Assembly (NCBI GenBank): GCA_017626625.1
Contig: JAGAIK010000215.1
Span: forward strand, 1-5,995
Direction of reading: 5' to 3'
DNA: 5,995 nucleotides
From: Roseburia sp.
GTDB taxonomy: Bacteria > Bacillota > Clostridia > Lachnospirales > Lachnospiraceae
Made by a program: the position numbers and the translations under genes. Below, piece after piece: positions 1 through 5,995 of this stretch. Position 1 is the first letter of the stretch. Each line of letters begins with the position of its first letter. Below the pieces are notes generated by a model. It did no database searches, was not told where the DNA came from, and saw only the letters and a list, made by a program, of their open reading frames with translations.

Positions 1-830
1 ATTATAAGGTACGGTTTGACGACATTACCTTTGACTGTGTGGACTTCGGTTTTAAGGAAAACGAACCGGTGGATGTGGTAATCCGCCCGGAGGACATTGA
101 TATCGTGGACGTGGCAGACGGAAAGATGAGCGGCGAAGTGCGCAGCGTCCTGTTTAAAGGGGTGCATTATGAGGTTATGGTGGAGACGATACCCGGTACC
201 CAGGTGACGGTGAATATGCGGGTTACCAGGAATCAGGACGTGGTCAGTGAGAACGGAAAAGAAAAAATCAGTGCAACCAATTTTTATGTGGATTTAGAGG
301 ACGTAAAAAATTTAGATGACAAAGAGGTGGTGGCACGCTCCAACGCCCAGGCATGGAACCCGGAGACGGACGATTATATCTCCATTTCCAGAATCGAATA
401 TGACCTTAAGGAGGAAGAGGGAGAGTATCCGGTGCGGTTTTCCACCTCTAATGGCACCAGCATTGAGCGGAGCATTTTCGTGGTGAACCAGCCTTTCGTG
501 AAAAATGAGAAGGCAAACGAGGCGGTGATGGCGTTTGATTTCCAGACCACCGTGGAAGAGATTGCGGAGTCCCAGGCGTTAGACGTTGATATCAAAACCT
601 GGGCGAACGCTCAGGGCTGGAAGCTAAGCGATGAAAACCAGAGCGTGGATATTAATGTAGATTATGATTTTGAGCCGAAGGACGTGACGGAAGGCGTCTA
701 CCGGATTACCTTTTCCACCACGGGAAGGGAGTTTAAAATTCATACCACAGATTATATCCGGGAGGGACAGGAAGTGGGACTGACCTTTTTCCCGGAGGAT
801 ATTCATGTGATGTCAAGGATGGTATTTTAG
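1..830 (+). CDS. potA: Spermidine/putrescine ABC importer ATPase PotA, C-terminal part (5' truncated), with a large insert in the TOBE region
   Basis: This is the 3' end of potA; the frame is open from base 3, so the GTG at 39 is an internal valine and not a start. The Walker A, signature and Walker B motifs lie upstream of the window. What is visible is the C-terminal regulatory (TOBE) region: VDVVIRPEDIDIV near 69-110, then FKGVHYEVMVE at 153-185, and at the end KIHTTDY followed by EVGLTFFPEDIHVM (about 735-812). These are hallmarks of Gram-positive PotA. In ordinary family members VHYE and the terminal PEDIHVM are separated by only a few dozen residues. Here about 180 extra residues lie between them and contain two similar beta-rich repeats. 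The protein would act at the inner face of the membrane, driving import through PotB and PotC. The stop (828-830) abuts the potB ATG. Identity rests on these motifs and the neighbouring permease genes; the role of the insert is unknown. Confidence 0.93.
   Translation, partial: YKVRFDDITFDCVDFGFKENEPVDVVIRPEDIDIVDVADGKMSGEVRSVLFKGVHYEVMVETIPGTQVTVNMRVTRNQDVVSENGKEKISATNFYVDLEDVKNLDDKEVVARSNAQAWNPETDDYISISRIEYDLKEEEGEYPVRFSTSNGTSIERSIFVVNQPFVKNEKANEAVMAFDFQTTVEEIAESQALDVDIKTWANAQGWKLSDENQSVDINVDYDFEPKDVTEGVYRITFSTTGREFKIHTTDYIREGQEVGLTFFPEDIHVMSRMVF
276..752 (+). repeat. Two diverged tandem protein repeats inside the PotA TOBE insert
   Basis: Two segments of about 70-75 residues resemble each other. 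Copy A spans about 276-485 and copy B about 528-752. Matching landmarks in order are: ARSNAQAW (A) with TWANAQGW (B); SISRIEYDLKE with DINVDYDFEPK; GEYPVRFSTSNGTS with GVYRITFSTTGRE; and a closing beta strand (IERSIFVV, FKIHTT). The spacing of G-x-Y followed by a strand, a turn and another strand resembles bacterial Ig-like folds of surface proteins, although PotA is cytoplasmic. Copy B runs directly into the last TOBE strand, so its 3' edge is uncertain. The repeat is recognisable in protein but has no long identical DNA stretch, so the duplication is old. The fold assignment is inference. Confidence 0.6.
815..819 (+). promoter_or_regulatory. Ribosome binding site of potB inside the potA 3' end
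   Basis: AAGGA lies 11 bases before the potB ATG and within the last codons of potA. With the stop TAG (828-830) directly followed by ATG (831), this arrangement suggests translational coupling of PotA and PotB. Confidence 0.55.
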
Positions 831-1670
831 ATGAAAAGATTTTCGCAGATAGCAATTCCTTATATTGTGTGGGCGGCGGTCATGCTGGTGCTTCCGATGG
901 TGCTGATTGCCGTGTATTCCGTGACCCAGCCGGGAAACAGCATTGTTTCCTTTACCCTTACCTTAGAGCACTATGTGAAATTTTTTACCGATGCGGATTT
1001 TTTGATTATTCTCTGGCGTTCCCTCTGGATTGCAGTGAAAACCACGGTAATCTGCCTGCTGATTGGCTACCCTGTGGCATATTATATTTCGCGTTGCAAT
1101 GAGAAGCATCAGAATCTTCTGGTGTTCTGCATCACCATTCCCATGTGGATTAATATGCTGGTGCGTACCTATGCCTGGATTGGGCTTTTAAGCGAGGGTG
1201 GACCGGTACAGAGGATTCTGGGCTTTTTTGGACTGGGAGATACGGAGCTTTTGTATACCGAGGGGGCAGTGCTTCTTGGAATGGTTTACAATTTCCTGCC
1301 CTTTATGATTTTGCAGATTAACACGGCGCTGTGTAAAATGGATTATTCTCTTTTGGAGGCGGCAGCCGATTTGGGGGCAAATCCGGTGCAGACTTTCCGC
1401 CGGGTGACGCTGCCGCTTTCCCTTCCGGGGGTGATTAACGGTATTACGCTGGTGTTTCTGCCGGCGGTCAGCTCCTTTTTTATCCCGAAACTTCTGGGAG
1501 GAGGAAAATACTTCCTTATCGGAAATGTGATTGAGAACCAGTTTATCACGGTGGGAGAATGGAATTTCGGCAGTGCCATCTCCATGATTATGGCGGTAAT
1601 TATGATGCTTCTTATGATGTGCGTTCATAAGATAGAGAAGCGCAACCAGGGCGGAAAGGAGGAGGAGTAG
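831..1670 (+). CDS. potB: Spermidine/putrescine ABC importer permease PotB
   Basis: A 279-residue inner-membrane permease, normal length for PotB (E. coli PotB is about 275-285). It forms one half of the translocation channel with PotC. The sequence shows an N-terminal helix at about residues 8-30 ending in AVYSVTQPG, then hydrophobic segments at about 60-86, 94-122, 143-165, 200-222 and 246-265, giving the expected six helices. The cytoplasmic EAA loop that docks on the ATPase is clear at residues 176-200 (EAAADLGANP, then LPLSLPG). The segment IPMWINMLVRTYAW (about 103-116) is typical of PotB/PotH permeases. The ATG at 831 is the only sensible start: it follows the potA stop without a gap and has AAGGA upstream. 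The charged C-terminal tail (KIEKRNQGGKEEE) also encodes the ribosome binding site of the next gene. Substrate specificity (spermidine, putrescine or both) cannot be read from the permease. Confidence 0.95.
   Translation: MKRFSQIAIPYIVWAAVMLVLPMVLIAVYSVTQPGNSIVSFTLTLEHYVKFFTDADFLIILWRSLWIAVKTTVICLLIGYPVAYYISRCNEKHQNLLVFCITIPMWINMLVRTYAWIGLLSEGGPVQRILGFFGLGDTELLYTEGAVLLGMVYNFLPFMILQINTALCKMDYSLLEAAADLGANPVQTFRRVTLPLSLPGVINGITLVFLPAVSSFFIPKLLGGGKYFLIGNVIENQFITVGEWNFGSAISMIMAVIMMLLMMCVHKIEKRNQGGKEEE
1655..1667 (+). promoter_or_regulatory. Strong ribosome binding site of potCD within the potB C-terminal codons
   Basis: The purine run AAAGGAGGAGGAG contains two overlapping Shine-Dalgarno matches: AAGGAGG ending at 1662 and GGAGGAG ending at 1667, the latter 8 bases before the ATG at 1676. 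It also encodes the final Lys-Glu residues of PotB, tying translation of the two permeases together, and it fixes 1676 as the start. Confidence 0.75.
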
Positions 1671-1675
1671 CGGTT

Positions 1676-3568
1676 ATGAAGAAAGAAAAGCGGACCTTTG
1701 GGAAGATTTTGATGGTTCTGATGATTGCTTTCTTTTATCTTCCGATTTTCTATATGATTGTGTTTTCCTTTAATGACGGAAAATCTCTGACAAATTTTAC
1801 AGGTTTTTCCCTCCGCTGGTATCGCCATATGTTAGAGACGGGGGATATGTTAGAGGCACTGTACACCACCTTTGGGGTTGCTCTGCTTGCCACTTTTGTT
1901 TCCACCGTGGTGGGAACCTTTTCCGCCATCGGCATCAGCAAATCAAAAAGAGTGGTGCGGGATATTATGAAGCAGGTGGATAATCTGCCCATGATGAATC
2001 CGGAAATCGTGACAGCCATAGGATTTATGCTGCTGTTTATCACCTTTCGGGTGGAGAAGGGCTACCTTACCATGCTGCTTGCCCATATCGCATTTTGCAT
2101 TCCCTATGTGATACTTTCGGTGATGCCGAAAATCCGCTCCTTAGACCCGGATTTGGCAAATGCGGCGATGGACCTGGGAGCGACGCCCTGGCAGGCGTTG
2201 ACAAAGGTGATTATCCCCCAGATTACGCCGGGTATCGTGTCCGGGGCGCTGATTGCCTTTACCATGTCGGTGGACGATTTTATTATCTCCTATTTCGTCA
2301 CAGGCAGCGGCGTGAAAAATTTAAGCATTATGGTCTATACCATGAGCCGGCGGGTAAACCCCAGCATCAATGCGGTTTCCACGCTGATGATTGTGATTAT
2401 CACCGTTGTGCTGGTGCTGATTAACGTTGTGCCGGTATTTGCGGCAAAAAGGCAGAAAAAAGCAAAGCTTGGAAAGAGAAAATGGGTTCCGGCGGCAGCG
2501 GCGGCGGTGGTCTGTGCGGCAGGGCTTGCGCTGTTTTTTGGCTTCCATGGGGCAGGCGGAGAGCGTCCCTTTGAGGGGCAGACGCTGCATATTTACAACT
2601 GGGGAGAATACACCGGGGAAAATATTATCGCTGATTTTGAGGAAGCTACCGGAGCAAAGGTGGTCATGGAAAATTTTGACTCCAATGAACAGATGTACAT
2701 TAAGGTGGCAAGCGGGGAGTCCTATGATATCCTGGTACCCAGCGATTATATGATTCAGAGGCTGATTTCCGAGGGATATTTGCAGAAGCTGGACCATTCT
2801 AAACTGGACTGCTTGGATAAGTTGGCGGAAGGGGTGAAAAACCTTCCCTATGACCCGGAAAACGAATATTCCATTCCCTATTTCTGGGGGACTGTGGGAA
2901 TCGTATATGATAAGACCAAGGTGAATCTTGAGGATTTAGAGCGGGAGGGCTACAATATTTTCCGGGATGAGAATTACCGTGGGGATATTTATTTATATGA
3001 TTCCGAGCGGGACAGCTTCATGATGGCGCTTAAGGTTTTGGGCTATTCCATGAACACGGAAAATGAGGATGAGCTGAATGCCGCCTATGAGTGGCTGGTA
3101 CAGTGCGTACAGACCATGGAGCCGGAGATTGTGACGGATGAAATCATTGACAATATGGCGCAGGGAAGAAAGGCGTTAGGGCTGATGTATTCCGGCGATG
3201 CAACCTATGTTATGACAGAAAATGAAAACATGGGCTTTTATCTTCCGGAGTCAGGCACGAACCTGTGGTCGGATGCCATGGTGATTCCCGCCAATGCGAA
3301 AAATTCGGACTTAGCCCACGCCTTTATCAATTTTGCCTGTGATTACGACGGAGCCTATGACAATTCCAGCTATGTGGGATATACCTCGGCAAACCGGGAA
3401 GTGATGGAGGACCTTTCCGGGGAGGGCGGCGAATTTTACGGTATCAGCTCTTACCTTCCGAGAAGCGGCAATGAATTAGATGAGGTGTTTGTCTATAATG
3501 AAAAGACAAGAAAAATCATCAGCAATCTGTGGAGCAAGGTGAAAATTGCGGCGAGCAATGCCAATTAG
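1676..3568 (+). CDS. potCD: Fused spermidine/putrescine permease and substrate-binding protein PotC-PotD
   Basis: One 630-residue frame carries two normally separate subunits. Residues 1-257 are PotC: helices at about 10-31, 62-86, 105-124, 130-150, 187-208 and 235-256, with the EAA-type loop at 162-186 (NAAMDLGATPWQ, then IPQITPG). A basic linker follows (KRQKKAKLGKRKW, 258-270), then a seventh helix (about 271-290), and from about 299 to the end a full-length PotD-like domain of about 332 residues. PotD landmarks are LHIYNWGEYT (304-313), DILVPSDYMI (351-360), YSIPYFWGTVGIVYD (398-412), LWSDAMVIPANAKN (530-543) and VGYTSAN (567-573). Six helices leave the PotC C-terminus inside. The basic linker plus one more helix therefore puts PotD outside, which fits its job of capturing polyamines. 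No lipobox or separate potD start is seen. Such PotCD fusions are known in Firmicutes. By my alignment some polyamine-contacting residues differ from E. coli PotD, so the exact substrate is uncertain. Confidence 0.94.
   Translation: MKKEKRTFGKILMVLMIAFFYLPIFYMIVFSFNDGKSLTNFTGFSLRWYRHMLETGDMLEALYTTFGVALLATFVSTVVGTFSAIGISKSKRVVRDIMKQVDNLPMMNPEIVTAIGFMLLFITFRVEKGYLTMLLAHIAFCIPYVILSVMPKIRSLDPDLANAAMDLGATPWQALTKVIIPQITPGIVSGALIAFTMSVDDFIISYFVTGSGVKNLSIMVYTMSRRVNPSINAVSTLMIVIITVVLVLINVVPVFAAKRQKKAKLGKRKWVPAAAAAVVCAAGLALFFGFHGAGGERPFEGQTLHIYNWGEYTGENIIADFEEATGAKVVMENFDSNEQMYIKVASGESYDILVPSDYMIQRLISEGYLQKLDHSKLDCLDKLAEGVKNLPYDPENEYSIPYFWGTVGIVYDKTKVNLEDLEREGYNIFRDENYRGDIYLYDSERDSFMMALKVLGYSMNTENEDELNAAYEWLVQCVQTMEPEIVTDEIIDNMAQGRKALGLMYSGDATYVMTENENMGFYLPESGTNLWSDAMVIPANAKNSDLAHAFINFACDYDGAYDNSSYVGYTSANREVMEDLSGEGGEFYGISSYLPRSGNELDEVFVYNEKTRKIISNLWSKVKIAASNAN
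2447..2569 (+). other. PotC-PotD fusion junction: basic linker plus seventh membrane helix
   Basis: Residues 258-270 are rich in Lys/Arg, as expected on the cytoplasmic side. Residues 271-290 are hydrophobic and Ala-rich (VPAAAAAVVCAAGLALFFGF), followed by a short Gly-containing spacer before the binding domain. This helix likely derives from the signal sequence of an ancestral separate PotD and now serves as an uncleaved membrane tether. The one cysteine (residue 280) follows AVV, which does not match a lipobox, so lipidation is unlikely. Confidence 0.7.
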
Positions 3569-3572
3569 GGAG
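3568..3572 (+). promoter_or_regulatory. Probable ribosome binding site of the histidine kinase gene
   Basis: GGGAG overlaps the last base of the potCD stop and lies 10 bases before the kinase ATG at 3583. It is weaker than the potCD site. A nearer ATG at 3578 opens only a two-codon frame (ATG AAA TGA), whose stop overlaps the kinase start. Confidence 0.5.
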
Positions 3573-3577
3573 CGCGT

Positions 3578-3586
3578 ATGAAATGA
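3578..3586 (+). other. Two-codon minicistron ATG-AAA-TGA overlapping the kinase start
   Basis: ATG AAA TGA ends in the TGA at 3584-3586, which overlaps the kinase ATG (3583-3585) in an ATGA arrangement. GGGAG lies 5 bases before this ATG and 10 before the real one, so ribosomes could start at either. It may be chance, or it may tune kinase translation by termination-reinitiation. No functional evidence is available from sequence alone. Confidence 0.25.
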
Positions 3587-5995
3587 AAAAAAGAAAAGAA
3601 AAAACCTGGCTGTTATTTTTTCTGATTTTGTTTGCGGGCGTCGGTCTGTTGGGCAGCTGGAACATGCTGCGGGAAAATGCGGATTATATGGGCAGGAACC
3701 TTGCGGAAAGCTATGCCATTGATGAAGAACAGAGTATCGAAACTTACAAAAAGATGGTTCAAATCGGTATGTCCTACATTGATGAGCAGGCGGCGGAGGG
3801 GGAGACCTTTGAGGAGTTGGAGAAATGGATTGTTGGCTATTTCGCCAAAACCAGGGAAAGTATGAACGGCAATGTGGCGGATGCCTATGGGGTGATTGAC
3901 GGGAAAACGGTGGCGGCTGTCCCCTGGGAGGGCATTGAACATTATGATTATGCTTCTAAGCTATGGTACCGTCAGGCGATGGAGGCAGGAGGGCAGCCTG
4001 TTTTTACGAATCTCTATACGGACAGCGTTTACGGGGAGAATGTGGTGACAGTGGCGGCGGCTAACCCGGATACGGGAAACGCAGTTGCATTTGATTTGTT
4101 TCCGGAAAATTTTGAGAGAAGCCATCAATCGGTGCAGCTTCTGGAAAACAGCGCCTATTATGTTTGCGACGGGGCGGGAAAGTTGATTTACCGCAGAACG
4201 CCTTTTGAACTTTCAGAGGAGGAAGCTGACGGATATATCGAAGAGTTATACGGCAGAATCACAGCGGGAGAAATGGAGGACGGCGGTCATATCTGGGATA
4301 CGGACGGCGTAAGGCGTGAGGTTTATTATTACCGTACCATCAACGGCTGGCTCTGTATTCTGACAATACCTTTAGAGGCGTTGCATGAAAATCTGTACCG
4401 GGTGTATTTTTCCTATCTCGCCATCGGCATGATACTGCTGGTGACCGTCGTGCTGATAGGAAGGCGGGAGCAGCGGATAAAGCGGGACCTTGAGAGGAAG
4501 AATGATACGATACAGATGATTGGGAACTCCTACTATGCCATGTACCGGATTATCATGGGCGACGGAACCTATGAGATGATAAAAGGCTCTGAATATGTCC
4601 TGCAGCGGCTGCCCCACAGCGGGAGATACCAGGCTTTGTTAAATGTGCTGATCAGCTGTATAAAGGAAGAGACCAGAGAGGAGTTTGCGAAAAGCTTTTC
4701 CATGGAAAACATTCTATTGCAGGCGGAAAAAAAGACGGTGGATTACGGTGGGGATTTCCTGCGCCTGTTCGGGGACGAGTACCGCTGGGTAAATGTGAGG
4801 CTTGTGCAGGACCCGGTAAACAGCCCCGGTGAGGCGGTGCTCTGTTTCCGTGAGGTGGAGGAGGAAAAACAGCGTCAGCTGCAGAGCATACAGATTATGG
4901 AAGAGGCGTTAGCGTCGGCGGAGGCGAGTGAAAAGTCCCAGAAGCAGTTTTTCTCCAATATGAGCCATGATATGAGGACGCCCTTAAACGTGATTATCGG
5001 GATGGCGGAGTTAGGGCAGCGGGAGGAATGCAGCCGGGAAAAAATGGTGGACTATCTTCAGAAAATAGGTGCTTCAAGCCAGCAGCTTCTTACGCTGATT
5101 AACGATATTCTCGAAATGTCCCGGTTAGAGCAGGGAAAAATAGATTTGGAGAACAGCACCTTCAATCTGTGTGATACTTTAGAAAGCTGTGTGGCGCCTT
5201 TTCGGATTCAGGCACAGAATGAGGGAAAGGCTTTTGAGGTGGAAACAAAGGTTTCTGCCCCTGTCGTCTGCGGTGACGCTCTAAGGCTTACCCAGATTTT
5301 AAATAACCTGATTTCGAATGCCGTGAAATTTACGGAGAGGGGAGATTCCATTACCGTTACTTTAGAGCAGGTGAAAAACAGCAGGCATGGCAGGTATGTA
5401 TTTACGGTGGAGGACACGGGAAGAGGCATGTCAGAGGAGTTTCTGCCCCGGCTGTTTGAACCCTATGAGAGGGAAAGAACCTTTGGCGCTCAGAATGTGG
5501 CAGGTACGGGGTTGGGAATGCCCATTGTGAAAAATCTTGTCTCCCAAATGAGCGGGGAGATAACAGTGGACAGCGCTTTGGGCAGGGGAACCCGTTTTTC
5601 CGTGATACTTCCGTTTTCCGTAAGTTCTAAGGAGGAGCTTCCGCAAAAGGAAAAAGCGGATTTTACGGAGTTAAAGGGGCGGCGCATTCTTTTAGCGGAG
5701 GATAATCTTCTCAACACAGAGATTGTAAAAGAGTTTTTAAGTATGGAGGGAATGGAACATCGGGCAGTGGAAAACGGCAGGGAGGCATTAGAAGCCTTTG
5801 AGGAATCGAAGCCGGGATTCTATGACGCCATCTTGATGGATATGCAGATGCCGGAAATGGACGGCTGTGAGGCGGCGGAGCGGATACGGGCGTTAGGGCG
5901 CAGGGATGCGAAAAAAATTCCCATTATCGCCCTTACGGCAAACGCATTCCCGGAGGATATTGCACGCACGGCAGCGGCGGGCATGGATGCCCATC
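3583..5995 (+). CDS. Hybrid sensor histidine kinase with Cache-like extracellular sensor and receiver domain (3' truncated)
   Basis: An open frame of 804 codons runs off the window end. It is a membrane-bound sensor that would autophosphorylate on histidine and pass phosphate to its own receiver. Order: helix 1 at about residues 9-27; an extracellular region of about 245 residues with a Cache-like core (LWYRQAMEAGG at 127-137, TNLYTD at 142-147, VVTVAAANPDTG at 154-165, AFDLFPENF at 169-177); helix 2 at about 274-293; a PAS-like region at about 306-423; a Glu/Gln-rich coiled coil to about 455. HisKA follows with phosphoacceptor H462 in FFSNMSHDMRTPLN. The HATPase_c domain has the N box (NNLISNAVKFTERG, N579), G1 box (EDTGRGM, D611), an F-box-like LFEPYE and the G2 box (GTGLGM, 641-646). 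The receiver begins at about 700 with LLAEDN (D707), phosphoacceptor D753 in LMDMQMPEMDG, and T785 in IALTANAF; its conserved lysine lies beyond the window. No HAMP domain is evident. ATG 3583 is chosen because basic residues and helix 1 follow directly. It starts 14 bases after potCD, so co-transcription is likely. The ligand and output are unknown. Confidence 0.93.
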   Translation, partial: MKKRKEKTWLLFFLILFAGVGLLGSWNMLRENADYMGRNLAESYAIDEEQSIETYKKMVQIGMSYIDEQAAEGETFEELEKWIVGYFAKTRESMNGNVADAYGVIDGKTVAAVPWEGIEHYDYASKLWYRQAMEAGGQPVFTNLYTDSVYGENVVTVAAANPDTGNAVAFDLFPENFERSHQSVQLLENSAYYVCDGAGKLIYRRTPFELSEEEADGYIEELYGRITAGEMEDGGHIWDTDGVRREVYYYRTINGWLCILTIPLEALHENLYRVYFSYLAIGMILLVTVVLIGRREQRIKRDLERKNDTIQMIGNSYYAMYRIIMGDGTYEMIKGSEYVLQRLPHSGRYQALLNVLISCIKEETREEFAKSFSMENILLQAEKKTVDYGGDFLRLFGDEYRWVNVRLVQDPVNSPGEAVLCFREVEEEKQRQLQSIQIMEEALASAEASEKSQKQFFSNMSHDMRTPLNVIIGMAELGQREECSREKMVDYLQKIGASSQQLLTLINDILEMSRLEQGKIDLENSTFNLCDTLESCVAPFRIQAQNEGKAFEVETKVSAPVVCGDALRLTQILNNLISNAVKFTERGDSITVTLEQVKNSRHGRYVFTVEDTGRGMSEEFLPRLFEPYERERTFGAQNVAGTGLGMPIVKNLVSQMSGEITVDSALGRGTRFSVILPFSVSSKEELPQKEKADFTELKGRRILLAEDNLLNTEIVKEFLSMEGMEHRAVENGREALEAFEESKPGFYDAILMDMQMPEMDGCEAAERIRALGRRDAKKIPIIALTANAFPEDIARTAAAGMDAH

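Noticed and set aside
39..41. GTG at 39 as the start of a separate small protein
   Set aside because: The frame stays open back to base 3 and the upstream codons (YKVRFDDITFDCVDF) read as ordinary PotA sequence, so this is an internal codon of a truncated potA.
1188..1628. Reverse-strand frame of 146 residues inside potB
   Set aside because: It is antisense to a clear permease, rich in His/Lys/Arg/Gln with no recognisable domain, and is best explained as a shadow of potB codon usage.
2507..2515. Separate potD start or lipobox at the V-V-C region of the junction helix
   Set aside because: There is no Shine-Dalgarno before the in-frame GTG at 2507, no in-frame ATG before the PotD fold begins, and AVVC does not fit the L-(A/S)-(G/A)-C lipobox.
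2427..2753. Forward out-of-frame 108-residue frame over the PotCD linker, possible sign of a frameshift separating potC and potD
   Set aside because: The main frame is continuous through both domains and makes topological sense; the alternative frame is Arg-rich and unlike PotD.
2321..2797. Reverse-strand frame of 158 residues across the PotC-PotD junction
   Set aside because: It is antisense to strongly conserved permease and binding-protein sequence, with a low-complexity composition and no domain.
3586..3604. A-rich run at the kinase start as a slippery frameshift or transcriptional slippage site
   Set aside because: Runs of seven and six A encode the usual Lys-rich N-terminus before a membrane helix, and the downstream frame is already correct, so no recoding is needed.
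3613..3942. Opposite-strand 109-residue frame and the overlapping forward 77-residue frame in the kinase sensor region
   Set aside because: Both lie over the continuous kinase frame, whose Cache, HisKA and receiver motifs are all in register; neither has recognisable motifs.
5208..5717. Three reverse-strand frames of about 71-75 residues
   Set aside because: They are antisense to the HATPase_c and receiver regions, which have intact catalytic motifs.

Overview
The window is a gene-dense, one-direction stretch of a low-to-mid GC Gram-positive chromosome, most likely an anaerobic Clostridia member. Lachnospiraceae is my best guess, from protein style, strong purine-rich ribosome binding sites, the potC-potD fusion and the SHDMRTPLN-type hybrid kinase. 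This is inference; no rRNA or other taxonomic marker is present. All genes lie on the + strand with at most 14 non-coding bases between them, so they look like one operon whose promoter lies upstream of the window.

Layout: (1) bases 1-830 hold the C-terminal part of PotA, the ATPase of a spermidine/putrescine ABC importer. Its TOBE region is interrupted by a large insert containing two related beta-rich repeats. (2) 831-1670 is potB, a permease, starting on the base after the potA stop. (3) 1676-3568 is a fused potC-potD gene: a six-helix permease, a basic linker, a seventh membrane helix, and a complete PotD-type polyamine-binding domain displayed outside the cell. (4) 3583 to the window end is a large hybrid sensor histidine kinase without its 3' end. 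It has a Cache-like extracellular sensor, a PAS-like region, HisKA, HATPase_c and a receiver domain. It runs off the window as one open frame of at least 804 codons.

Working model: PotA, PotB and PotCD form a complete polyamine importer in which the binding protein is covalently attached to one permease. The kinase is probably co-transcribed. Its Cache-like sensor may read an amine or another small extracellular ligand and link its presence to signalling, but the ligand is not shown by the sequence. No RNA genes, mobile elements, CRISPR arrays, terminators or gene-free stretches over 20 bases were seen.
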